A DNA stretch of 64,000 bases from Pseudomonadota bacterium (GCA_022843465.1 JALHNO010000001.1:39390-103389), one strand, 5' to 3'. Positions 36,628 to 45,284 are shown, counted from the first letter of the stretch. Numbers and translations are program-made. The notes: generated from the letters alone by a model not told the origin.

Positions 36628-38703
36628 TCAATTCCCCTGTATGACGGTCATTTCACCGGTTGAGCGATTGATTCGAACACGGTAATCCACGATCCAGCCT
36701 GCGGCCCAGCTACCGCCAGTCGAGACCATCGGACGGGGTACGGGTGGCGGATAGATGCGTGAGTTGTCCGGGTAGTACGGAACAAGACTTCTGCCGTCGC
36801 TTTGCAGTGCCATCAATCGGGGTTGACCCTCAACCCTGTCCCGTCGCGAAAGCAGAAAGTTCAGACCACTGGGCCCGGCGATGTTGTAGAGCTCCAGGCG
36901 TAAAACGAATGACTCGTCCTTGCGCGCCTCGGGGATGAATGCATCCAGATCGATATAACGAGGCAGGCCGCCGCCCTCGTAGATCAGGGTTGCCTGATTC
37001 GATGAATCGAGAAGCGTCGCTTTGACGGAATCATCAACGCCATGCAGCAGCAACTGGAAAGAAGCGTAAGGCTTGGGTTTGAAGAGCGTGCAGCTCGTCG
37101 CGATGTACTCGGTCGCAAAACCCATCCCGGCATTGGAGCGATCGACCAGATAGCTGACGGTCGAGCTGACGGGCACGCCGCGGCTGAACTCGGTGACCTG
37201 GGCAAGTCGCGCGTCGGCCATCGTCTTGCGCAGGGCTTCATAGAGATCGGCGACACCGCCGCCGCCGCCGATCGCATCCAATGCCGGAATGGCGTCGCCA
37301 CCTTGAACGACGTAGGAGACGGTCGACTCGCGGAGAATCTGGCTGGCCGTGACGCCGCCGATGAGCGTCTCGGCGCCGGGCTTGTTTTCGTTGGCGGCCT
37401 GAAGTGCCTGAATGAGCGCCTGGCCATCGTGGCGCGAGCCCACGAGGAAATAGATGGCACGCCCGTATCCGACGTCGCTGATATACAACGGCGGATTGTC
37501 GGCACCGATCTGGTTCTCGGGATCCTGGAAGCTGCGTCCGTCACGAAACACGGAAGTCTGCAACTCCGGCGGCTCGAACGACGCGTTGTAATAGGTCTGC
37601 CGAAATCGGACCAGCACATAGTTTTGCCTGCTGGCCGGGTCTGGGCGCAACGTATTGTCGAGACCGTTGAGGAATCTGCCATCGACCCCTTGCGCGTAAG
37701 CCATCTGATCGGCATTGAACACCACCTCGGCCTTGAAACTGACCTGGGCTTCGGTGCTCGAAATCTGCTGGGACAACAGCCTGGCGATGGCGCTCCTGGC
37801 CTCAGTGCCGGACATGGCGTCGACATTGGCCGAAATCGCGAATCTGTCCCTGGTGGCGAAATTGACGCCGCTCACATTGATGGTGCCGCCAGCGCGCGCA
37901 ATGGTAATCGGCGCGAAAAGTCCCTGCGCGTAGGGCTTCCCCTGCAGCAGTGCGCCAGGCCACAACTCCGCATTGGCTCCCAGCATGGGGATGTCCTGCA
38001 GTCTGCGGAATTCCGCTACGCGCGCCGGTGTGCTGTGGCAAGACAGGGTGTCGCCGTTGTCCAGCGCCGTGCTGCTGTCCGCTGGGGTCGGTGGTAGTTC
38101 CGGAAAGCTTGGCCGCAGCGTGGGCAGCAGTGCGGTGCGGGCAGCGACCAGATGGTCCAGGTCACCATCGTCCCCGAGCGTGATCGCGGACGCGTCATTC
38201 TGAGCGCGCGCGGCGGGCGCGACGGGCGCAGGCGGCGCGATCGCGACGATGCGCGCAGGGACGCCCCGCACGCACTCGAACGCGGCCACCTCTCGCCCGC
38301 GGGCATAGGGCTTGCCGCCTATGCTCAGCTCCAGTCGACCGCTCGCGCTGAGCACCGCATCCAGATTGCCGAACCGGGCGCCGAGCGACCAGCCTCCGGC
38401 TTCGCGAGTCTGTGCCATTGAGCTCCGCTGGGGGTCGGAGTCGCAGCCACCGGAAACCCGGGTCTCGCTGTCCGAAATGCGGTTCGTGCGAAGGAACTGC
38501 ACGCGCGACTCGTCCTCGGCCTGGGAAGGTGCAAGTTCGAGCATCCAGTAGCGATCGCCTGCGGGTGCGGGGACGTCCGCCCGCGCGACCCCAGCTACAA
38601 GTCCGAACGTCAGCAGCACCGCGGGCATCAGGGTCATGATGCTGCGCGCGGGCACGACGCGCGCTCGCAACCCGCGTGCCTCAAATTCGTCACTGCCTCT
38701 CAT
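36628..38703 (-). CDS. CDC-like (thiol-activated cytolysin fold) protein A, 691 aa
   Basis: This is a paralogue of protein B immediately upstream. After a long N-terminus (hydrophobic at about 24-43, cleavage near ARA) and a unique domain with Pro/Ala linker (~45-225), the core signatures recur: LWPGALLQGKPYAQGLFAPI (~247-266), RQTYYNA (~368-374), PLYISDVGYGR (~405-415), VVQGGD and GVPVSSTVSYLVDR. The undecapeptide site reads LYNIAGPSGLN, again without Trp. ATG 38703 was chosen because GGAGG lies 5 nt upstream; ATG 38721 is an upstream alternative. Two unequal adjacent CDC-like subunits recall two-component CDC-like pairs described in other Gram-negative bacteria. Cytolytic activity is inferred, not shown. 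Confidence 0.88.
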   Translation of the reverse strand: MRGSDEFEARGLRARVVPARSIMTLMPAVLLTFGLVAGVARADVPAPAGDRYWMLELAPSQAEDESRVQFLRTNRISDSETRVSGGCDSDPQRSSMAQTREAGGWSLGARFGNLDAVLSASGRLELSIGGKPYARGREVAAFECVRGVPARIVAIAPPAPVAPAARAQNDASAITLGDDGDLDHLVAARTALLPTLRPSFPELPPTPADSSTALDNGDTLSCHSTPARVAEFRRLQDIPMLGANAELWPGALLQGKPYAQGLFAPITIARAGGTINVSGVNFATRDRFAISANVDAMSGTEARSAIARLLSQQISSTEAQVSFKAEVVFNADQMAYAQGVDGRFLNGLDNTLRPDPASRQNYVLVRFRQTYYNASFEPPELQTSVFRDGRSFQDPENQIGADNPPLYISDVGYGRAIYFLVGSRHDGQALIQALQAANENKPGAETLIGGVTASQILRESTVSYVVQGGDAIPALDAIGGGGGVADLYEALRKTMADARLAQVTEFSRGVPVSSTVSYLVDRSNAGMGFATEYIATSCTLFKPKPYASFQLLLHGVDDSVKATLLDSSNQATLIYEGGGLPRYIDLDAFIPEARKDESFVLRLELYNIAGPSGLNFLLSRRDRVEGQPRLMALQSDGRSLVPYYPDNSRIYPPPVPRPMVSTGGSWAAGWIVDYRVRINRSTGEMTVIQGN

Positions 38704-38751
38704 CAAATCCTCCTGTTGCATCGATCAACGCGCGTGCGCCTGGCAGAGCAT

Positions 38752-39300
38752 CTACAGCTGTGTGTACCAAGAGAGCTTTTCCTCCCCGATCGCCAGCGCG
38801 CTGATCTCCGCCGGCCATGTCTGGTCATGCGCAGCGCCCGCACGCAGCAGCAGCGGGCTGGTCAGCACGGTAAAGCCCAGTTGAATCGCCGCGGGCCCCT
38901 GGTGGTCGCTGTCGATGGCCGTGATGGACATGCGAATGCAGCTGCGCAGCTCTTCGCCCATCACCACCAGGGTGGTGATTTCCTCTCTGGCCAGGTCGGC
39001 GGCGAGTGTCGAACCGTTGAATACGTTGTTGCCCTTGTTGAGCAATTCGCGTCGGCGCAGCGGATCGACCAAGGCCAGCAGATCCTGCTGCGACTCGGCC
39101 CCGCCGAATACATCCATCTGCACGAACCATGCGGGAAGCCCGAGTGCGTTGCATTGCGCCAGGATCGCTTTCTGCCCCGGCGCCTTGATGTTGGTCGCCT
39201 TTGCGCTCTCGGTGACATGGATGACGACCACGCCGATCCGTGTACCGTTCTGGTGCAGGGTCTGGATCGCGGCTTGCAACGATTGATGCAGGACCGTCAT
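38752..39300 (-). CDS. Isochorismatase-fold (cysteine hydrolase-like) protein, 182 aa
   Basis: The fold matches the isochorismatase-like hydrolases: the first strand GVVVIHVTES, then FNGSTLAADLAREEITTLVV like the usual SAFxGTxLxxxLR segment, the Lys-containing LLNKGNNVF, and SCIRMSITA, where the catalytic Cys is expected, followed by AAIQLGFTVLTS. The usual first-strand Asp (VIDMQ) appears to be His here (VIHVT), so the triad may be broken. There is no signal peptide, so it is cytoplasmic. It is the second gene of the cytolysin operon, 15 bp after the first and 48 bp before CDC-like A. Its role with pore-forming proteins is unclear; it could be inactive or modify a small molecule. Confidence 0.65.
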   Translation of the reverse strand: MTVLHQSLQAAIQTLHQNGTRIGVVVIHVTESAKATNIKAPGQKAILAQCNALGLPAWFVQMDVFGGAESQQDLLALVDPLRRRELLNKGNNVFNGSTLAADLAREEITTLVVMGEELRSCIRMSITAIDSDHQGPAAIQLGFTVLTSPLLLRAGAAHDQTWPAEISALAIGEEKLSWYTQL

Positions 39301-39315
39301 CGTGGCCCGGGGGCG

Positions 39316-39723
39316 CTACACGATCGGGCCGAGCAGACCGGCAGCAGGCAGGGCCTGAACCGGATAGGCCGAGTAGAACACCAGCTCGTCCTTCACCATT
39401 CCGACCACGACCAGGATGTTCAGACAGGCAACCAGTCCGGGATTGGTTTGCCCGACCGGATTGGTGAAGGTGCCGACGAAGATTGCCTTGCTGGCATCAT
39501 CAGCCGCAGAGTAGGCATTGCATGCGGTCAACGGCCCACCGCCGGCGCCACCGAGCTTCATCGCCTTGGCAATAAGGCCCACCACATCATTGGCGTTGGC
39601 CGTCAGGAACTGTGTGCCGTTGCCCCCAGGGGGCAGATGACCATTGGTCATCTTGGTCCAGTTCGAGGTGATCAAGGCGACCGTGCACTTCGCCTTGAGC
39701 TTCTGCGCTTCATCCAGCGTCAT
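39316..39723 (-). CDS. Hypothetical protein, first gene of the cytolysin operon, 135 aa
   Basis: This is a small protein without signal peptide. The N-terminal half is helical (TLDEAQKLKAKCTVALITSN) and a central Gly-rich part (LGGAGGGPLTACNAYSAADD) leads to hydrophobic strands (LVACLNILVVVGMVKDELV). I do not recognise it. ATG 39723 has CAGGGG 5 nt upstream. It opens the minus-strand operon (135 aa unknown, isochorismatase-like, CDC-like A, CDC-like B, 101 aa unknown). Promoter and regulation must lie in 39724-40257, which contains a 111-bp tandem duplication. Confidence 0.7.
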   Translation of the reverse strand: MTLDEAQKLKAKCTVALITSNWTKMTNGHLPPGGNGTQFLTANANDVVGLIAKAMKLGGAGGGPLTACNAYSAADDASKAIFVGTFTNPVGQTNPGLVACLNILVVVGMVKDELVFYSAYPVQALPAAGLLGPIV

Positions 39724-39847
39724 GCTTGCCCCTGCGTGTAATCGAGGAATGCCAGCAACGGTGAAGCACTGATCGTCGCCCCTGTGCGCCGGAGTCTTGC
39801 ATGAAACTCTTTTTCTGCCTAGCGCCCGTCAGGCGCCTGCATCCCCT

Positions 39848-40069
39848 CCTGCAATAGCAAGCCGTTCGGGCCCTGTCATGTCCCCGGTTGAGCGGCCAGG
39901 CGCAACCGATGACGGCGGGCTGCCGATTCGCAAATGCACCAATCATCGTCTTCGCCTGTCCTGCAATAGCAAGCCGTTCGGGCCCTGTCATGTCCCCGGT
40001 TGAGCGGCCAGGCGCGACCGATGACGGCGGGGTGCCGATTCGCAAATGCACCAATCATCGTGTTCGCCT
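39848..40069. repeat. 111-bp tandem duplication between divergent genes
   Basis: 39848-39958 and 39959-40069 are head-to-tail copies starting TCCTGCAATAGCAAGCCG with about four differences (for example GCGCAACC and GCGCGACC, CATCGTCTTC and CATCGTGTTC). The region separates the cytolysin operon (minus) from the M48 peptidase (plus), so both promoters probably lie in or next to the duplicated DNA. No GGGTGTCC occurs here. Nothing else is visible in 39724-40257. Confidence 0.92.
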
Positions 40070-40257
40070 GCGCCTGGGAGCGGTCCTCTCAAGTGCCTCT
40101 GGTGTTGATCCGGTTGCCAGACCAAGGGACGAATCCATCCCCTTGGCAGGTGATCTGGGAAAATTCGCAGCCACACCCGGGGTCGGATCGGATTGCGCAG
40201 CACGCGACCGGGCAGTAGCGTTCCTGCTCGCACTCGTGAACATCGTCGGGGAACTCA

Positions 40258-43200
40258 ATGGACACACTCTATCCAGCCGGACCCGGGTCGATCCCGGCCA
40301 ATCTCACGGCGCCCAGCGCTACCTATCGTCGGCATGCCTGGTTGGCGATGGCCGGACTGCTCGGCTTTGTGACGTTTTACCTGGCCCTGATGGGCTGGTT
40401 CGCCTGGACCAGTTATCGACTGATTGGCGCCTTGTTCGCCGGCACCAGCGACAATGTGATCGCAGCGCTTGTCGTTGGTGGTTGTGCGGCGTTCCTGACG
40501 GTATTCATGGCCAAGGCCCTGGTCTTCATCAAGCGTGGCGCGCAGTCCGACGACATCGAACTCAAGCCGGCCGATCAGCCGCAGTTGTTCGCTTTCCTGC
40601 ATCGCCTGGCCGATGAAGCCGGGGCGCCGCGACCGCATCGCGTCTATGCATCGGCACGGGTCAATGCGGCGGTGTTCTACGATCTCTCGATCGCCAATCT
40701 GATTTTTCCTTCGCGCAAGAATCTGGAGATCGGGCTGGGCCTGGTCAATGTACTGAATCTCGGTGAGCTCAAGGCGGTGCTGGCCCACGAGTTCGGCCAC
40801 TTCGCGCAACGCACCATGGCGGTCGGGCGCTGGGTCTATATCGCCCAGCAGATCGCTTCGCACATCATCGCCAAGCGCGATGCACTCGACGACCTGTTGC
40901 GCACGCTCTCGCGCATCGATCTGCGCGTGGCCTGGATCGGCTGGATACTTCGTCTGATCGTCTGGTCGATCCGCTCTCTGGTCGAGTTGATCTTCCGCGT
41001 CGTGGTGCTGGTGCAGCGGGCGCTGTCGCGCGAGATGGAATATCAAGCCGATCTGGTGGCGGCCTCACTCACCGGCAGCGACGCCCTGGTCAATGCCCTG
41101 CACAAGTTGCATGCCGCTGACGATGCCTGGGATCGTGCCATCGGTTTTGGCAGCGAAGAAATCGGCCAGCAGCGCGGCGTGCGCGACCTGTTTGCGGTAC
41201 AGACCCGGATCATCGAAAAGATGCGCGTGATCCTGGCTGATCCCCTTTATGGCGCAGCGCCGGAAGTGCCTTCCCACGCACCTGATCAGCACCGCGTGTT
41301 CCGCAATGAACTGGCGCAACCGCCGCAGATGTGGTCCACCCATCCCGCCAATGCCGACCGCGAACGCAATGTCAAACGGACCTATATCCCTGCACCGGTC
41401 GACAACCGGCCGGCCTGGATCCTGTTTGCTCATGCCGATGCGTTGCGCGAATCGATGTCCGCCAGCATCTACAGCGGCGCGCTGCCCGCAGCCGTCAGCA
41501 CGGAACAGACCCTGGCGCAGCTCGATGCCTGCTATGACCGCCCCAATCTGGATCGGCGCTATCGCGGCAGCTTTCTTGGTCGTTCCATCGTGCGTCATGC
41601 AGCGACGGTCAACGATCTCTACTCGGCAGTCGCCGAGGACGAGGATCTGCCGGCACGCATCGCCACGCTCTATGGCGACGACCATGATCGCGACCTCGAC
41701 AAATTGCGCGAACTGCAACAGGAAAAGCAGACCCTTGCGGGTCTGCAGGCCGGCTATCTGACGGCACCCGGTGGCGTGGTGCGTTGGCGTGGTGGCGAAC
41801 TGGCACGTCGTGAGCTGCCCAAGGTTCTGCAGGATCTGGAACAGGAAATCGCGCCGGTGAAGCAGTCGATCCAGGCACACGACCAGCGTTGCCGCAGCCT
41901 GCATCTGGCCGCCGCGCAGCGACTGGGTGGTGGCTGGGAAGCCTACCTGCGCGGACTGGCCGCCGCCCTGCACTATGCCGATCATGCGCTCGCCGATCTG
42001 CGCGATACCCAGGGCCTGCTCGACAACACCTATCGTGTCGTCACCGCCGATGGCAATGTCTCGGCGGGCGAGCTGGATCGGCTGATCAAGGTGGGCAATG
42101 TCGTGCAGTCCACCCTGAGCGCGATCCACTACGCCGCGGACCGCGTGCAGCTGGACACCGCGCTGCTGCAGCGAATGCGCATCAGCAGCTGGCACGAGGC
42201 CCTCGGCGTCCTCAAGCTGCCGCCGGCCAGCAAGGACAACATGCAGAGCTGGCTTCCCGTCGTCGACGGCTGGGTCAATGCCGCCGCGGGACAACTGGCG
42301 GCGCTCAAGGAGGCGGCGCTGGAACTGCTGCTGGCGACCGAGCACAAAGTTGCCCAGGCCATCGTCGACGACAGCGGGCTTGATCCGGCACCTGAAGCTT
42401 CGCGCCTGGATATCCAGTACGTCACCCTGCTGCCCGGCAGTGAGCGCAAACGGCAGGACAAGCTCGGCTGGTGGGATCGCTTTCAGACCGCAGATGGCTG
42501 GCCGGCATCGCTTGCGCGCCTTGGCATTGCCGGCGGCATCGTCGGTTCGGTGTTGCTGCTGGGCGGTGCGACTGGACACCAGGTGATCAGTGTCTACAAC
42601 GGGCTGGCGCGGCCGGTGCAGGTCAGCATCGATGAGCAGATACTCAACCTGGCGCCGCACGCCAGCCGTTCGATCGACCTGACCCGCGCCGATACCCACG
42701 CGGTCTCGGCGCGCACTCTCGAAGGTGAGCAGATTGAATCGTTCAACAGCGATAACAAGCTCACCGCATCGCACTACATCTACAACGTCGCTGGGGCGGC
42801 TTCTCTGGTCGAGTGGACCGCTTCCTATGGCGATGCACGCGAGGTCGCGCCGCGCGAACTCGGCGCACCGCGCTGGACCTTCACCGGCGTCGAGTACGTG
42901 TTTCGCGATCCACCGGAACAGATTCAGACCAAGGGCGGCGGCGGCACCCGACGCGCGCTGTCGGCGCGCTCGGATCGCACCGCGAGCAGCGTGATCGCCA
43001 GCCTCGATGCCAAGGCCCAGGAATCGTTGATCCGATCCCACGCGCAATGGGACGCCGCCGATTCGGCGCACATTGCCGAGTGGTTGTCCGAAGCTAGCAG
43101 GCTACCGGATTTCGCTGACATTCTGGAACAACGGCTGCGACGGACGCCGAACGAAGTGGTCAGCCTGCGCGCCGAGCAGAATGCCGCCGAAGGTGCTGCC

Positions 43201-44082
43201 CACGATGCGGTCTGCGCGAAACATCAGGCCTTGGCCAGGGCCGAGTCCAGCCCCGGTTCTGGTGATCTGCAGTACCTGGCGGCGCGCTGCATGGCCGATG
43301 GGCCCGATCAACGTGCAGCTTTTCTTGCTGCGCTGAAGCGGTGGCCGGATAGTTCCTGGCTGCAATACGGGGCGGCGCATGCGCTCGCCGAGAATGCGCA
43401 GTGGGGCGAAGCCGCGACACTGATGCGTACTGCCGTCCAGAAGCTGCCGGCGATTGCCGAAGGCGCGAATGTGGATCTGGTGCGGCTGATCAGGATGAGC
43501 GCGGACGCCGGGCAGGCTGAGATCGCCGAACTGGCACGAAAGTCCGAATACCTGTCGAACTTCCTGGCGATCGAAACCGGGGAGGGTGTCAGCCCGGATT
43601 CTGGCCTGATGGCGTATGCCCCACTCGCCCGCGGCGCCCTCGACGAGGCGCTGGCGCTGTCCGCCAAGGACGCAACGTACCGTGACGATGTCCGAATGCT
43701 GGTGGCCGCTTCCGAGGGCGCCAGCGCAGAGCAGAGAGCAGCGGCACTGTCGGCGGACCTGCCGGAGTCGATGGACGACTCGGCGGCCTGGCCAGTCTTG
43801 GCCTTGGCCCTGCGCGAATCGAACGACTGGACCGCCCAGCTCGAACGCGCGCGCGCCTCCAGCCGCGAAGACAATGCCGAGCGCATGTGGCGCTTCCTGC
43901 AGGCGCTGAAGCAGGGCGGCGATCCACAGTCTGCCGAACTGCTGCTCGAAGCGATGCTGCCCAGGGAGCGCGGCATCGCCTACGCCAGTGCCGTCGTGCT
44001 GCTCGGCACGCGCAGCCCACAGTCCTGGCGCAATGGCGCCCACGCCCTGCTGTTTGCCTTCGAGCGACCGTATCTGCGTTGA
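40258..44082 (+). CDS. Large M48-family membrane metallopeptidase, 1274 aa
   Basis: This is a zinc peptidase of the M48 (Ste24/HtpX) family with long extra parts. Membrane spans lie at about 29-55 and 60-88, then the catalytic region with HEFGH (177-181, VLAHEFGHFAQRT) and a third ligand Glu261 in REMEYQAD. Two more spans lie at about 220-250. A helical cytoplasmic-type region of about 400 residues follows, then a span at about 757-777, a beta-rich part (ISVYNGLARPVQVSIDEQIL) and a TPR-like helical end (~1040-1270). HtpX is about 290 aa, so this protein is over four times longer. ATG 40258 follows GGGGAACTCA. It is divergent from the cytolysin operon. Envelope quality control is the family role; substrates are unknown. 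Confidence 0.88.
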   Translation: MDTLYPAGPGSIPANLTAPSATYRRHAWLAMAGLLGFVTFYLALMGWFAWTSYRLIGALFAGTSDNVIAALVVGGCAAFLTVFMAKALVFIKRGAQSDDIELKPADQPQLFAFLHRLADEAGAPRPHRVYASARVNAAVFYDLSIANLIFPSRKNLEIGLGLVNVLNLGELKAVLAHEFGHFAQRTMAVGRWVYIAQQIASHIIAKRDALDDLLRTLSRIDLRVAWIGWILRLIVWSIRSLVELIFRVVVLVQRALSREMEYQADLVAASLTGSDALVNALHKLHAADDAWDRAIGFGSEEIGQQRGVRDLFAVQTRIIEKMRVILADPLYGAAPEVPSHAPDQHRVFRNELAQPPQMWSTHPANADRERNVKRTYIPAPVDNRPAWILFAHADALRESMSASIYSGALPAAVSTEQTLAQLDACYDRPNLDRRYRGSFLGRSIVRHAATVNDLYSAVAEDEDLPARIATLYGDDHDRDLDKLRELQQEKQTLAGLQAGYLTAPGGVVRWRGGELARRELPKVLQDLEQEIAPVKQSIQAHDQRCRSLHLAAAQRLGGGWEAYLRGLAAALHYADHALADLRDTQGLLDNTYRVVTADGNVSAGELDRLIKVGNVVQSTLSAIHYAADRVQLDTALLQRMRISSWHEALGVLKLPPASKDNMQSWLPVVDGWVNAAAGQLAALKEAALELLLATEHKVAQAIVDDSGLDPAPEASRLDIQYVTLLPGSERKRQDKLGWWDRFQTADGWPASLARLGIAGGIVGSVLLLGGATGHQVISVYNGLARPVQVSIDEQILNLAPHASRSIDLTRADTHAVSARTLEGEQIESFNSDNKLTASHYIYNVAGAASLVEWTASYGDAREVAPRELGAPRWTFTGVEYVFRDPPEQIQTKGGGGTRRALSARSDRTASSVIASLDAKAQESLIRSHAQWDAADSAHIAEWLSEASRLPDFADILEQRLRRTPNEVVSLRAEQNAAEGAAHDAVCAKHQALARAESSPGSGDLQYLAARCMADGPDQRAAFLAALKRWPDSSWLQYGAAHALAENAQWGEAATLMRTAVQKLPAIAEGANVDLVRLIRMSADAGQAEIAELARKSEYLSNFLAIETGEGVSPDSGLMAYAPLARGALDEALALSAKDATYRDDVRMLVAASEGASAEQRAAALSADLPESMDDSAAWPVLALALRESNDWTAQLERARASSREDNAERMWRFLQALKQGGDPQSAELLLEAMLPRERGIAYASAVVLLGTRSPQSWRNGAHALLFAFERPYLR

Positions 44083-44346
44083 GCGTATGCGTCGCAAGTA
44101 TCCGGTTCCAGTAGCTGCGATGCGCACTGGTTGCGGTTGGCAGGAAAGCGGCGGTACGGATTGGGCGGGACGCGTTCTGGCAGCGCGTTCTGACCAGCCA
44201 GCAATCGCGTCCTGCAAGATCAGGCGGCACGCCCATCAGGCCTTCAAGTGATGGGGGTCCCGGAACTCTCCCCGGTCGATCCATCCGGTGGGGTGTCCCG
44301 GGATTCGCCCCGGAATCAGCCGGAATTCCCGTTCTCACCCAATTGT
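44083..44346. other. Intergenic stretch with degenerate family motifs
   Basis: Degenerate forms of the 137-bp module's right end occur (CATCAGGCCTTCAAGTGATGGGGGTCCC at 44234 on is shared in part) along with GGGTGTCCCG-like pieces (GGGGTGTCCCG at 44291). There is no gene. Confidence 0.5.
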
Positions 44347-44570
44347 CGCTGCGTTTCAGCGCCAATGGTGCGATTCAACCCAGCCCAGGGCAACGCCCTG
44401 GATCGAGCACCGAGAGGCCCATAAGGTCCGAACGGGCGATTCAAGACCGACCGATCCGTATCGAATGTAATCGCCTGTAATCGCCCCTTCAGGGCCTCAG
44501 TCGACACGACGGTCTGTCCCAGGGCATTGCCCCCTTGGGGCGATCCATTGCCTGTGAACTGGGCCACCCT
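44347..44570. repeat. Three-hairpin palindromic repeat, copies B (direct) and D (inverted)
   Basis: Copy B has GCGCCAATGGTGC and the perfect CCAGGGC-AAC-GCCCTGG (44385-44401). Copy D is in reverse orientation with GCCCCTTCAGGGC (44483 on) and CCCAGGGCATTGCCCCC. Linkers GATTCAACCC and GATTCAAGACC match copy A at 26461. Confidence 0.7.
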
Positions 44571-44592
44571 GAACACCAACTTTTCAGGGCAG

Positions 44593-44691
44593 TCGCACTC
44601 ACCCCGCGCACCGACTCAAACCCCTTGTAGTGGCATTTTTGCCTAGCCGGCATCAATGCAATCAATGGCTTACGCTGTTAACTGCGGAACT
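44593..44691. mobile_element. IS4/IS1634-type right-end remnant
   Basis: 99 bp match 24600-24699, with one T fewer and a few substitutions. The frame ends LTPRTDSNPL with TAG at 44628-44630, which is the natural end of the transposase in this copy. The rest runs to GTTAACTGCGGAACT, probably close to the terminal inverted repeat. All upstream IS sequence is missing. Confidence 0.7.
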
Positions 44692-44786
44692 TGGGGTGCC
44701 CCAATCAGTCCATCAAGTGAAAGGTGTCCCGGAATCCTCCGGAACTCTCCCCCGGGATTCGCCATCCCGGAATTCGGGTCAGTGAT

Positions 44787-44990
44787 GGGTGTCCCGAATT
44801 TCTTCGGGTGTCCCGAATTTCTTCGCTGGGTCAACCAGCGCGAGGCCCATAAGCCCTGAAGGGGCGATTCAAGATCGCGCGCTCGGCATCACCTTGAATC
44901 GCCCCTTCAGGGCTGCAATCCACATCGCCGTCGGTTCCCAGGGCGTTGCCCTGGGCTGGAATGATCTGCCCCTTCGGGGCGACGAAGTCG
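44787..44990. repeat. GGGTGTCC pair followed by palindromic copies C and E
   Basis: GGGTGTCCCGAATTTCTTC occurs twice (8-mers at 44787 and 44806). Then comes copy C of the three-hairpin family (44825-44890, GCCCTGAAGGGGC) and its inverted neighbour E (44893-44990, CCCAGGGC-GTT-GCCCTGGG and GCCCCTTCGGGGC). Facing copies could form a large cruciform. Confidence 0.7.
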
Positions 44991-45000
44991 GCGAAGCTCT

Positions 45001-45069
45001 GGACAGCCATCAAACGCCCAGTGCCCGATTCGAGCATGTTTTCAGCACTCGGCCAATTGATGGGTGTCC
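45001..45069. repeat. 69-bp bounded module, copy 3
   Basis: It runs from GGACAGCC (45001-45008, one base off) to GGGTGTCC (45062-45069), with ATCAAACGCCCAGTGCCCGA, TTCAGCAC and CGGCCAATT inside. The length is identical to the two copies 18 kb away, and the CCCCGAACGCC that follows is also shared. Conserved length with diverged interior supports real element ends. Confidence 0.85.
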
Positions 45070-45284
45070 CCGAACGCCCCCTCCCCGAACGCCCCCCCGA
45101 ACCCCCGTCATTCGGCAAGCCTCGCATCGGCAGGTGTGCTTGTCTTCGTTACCGGCTTGCACGCGCCGCGCGTATCTTCCAGGAGGTCGATCGTTCCGGC
45201 ATGGTCCGCATCAGCCGGAATGGCTGGCCTCGGTGACAGCAGGGTGCTAATTTGAAATATAACAACCACCTTGATGAGCCCTCC

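Noticed and set aside
41065..43071. 668-codon minus-strand frame
   Set aside because: It is antisense to the M48 peptidase gene and has no domain.
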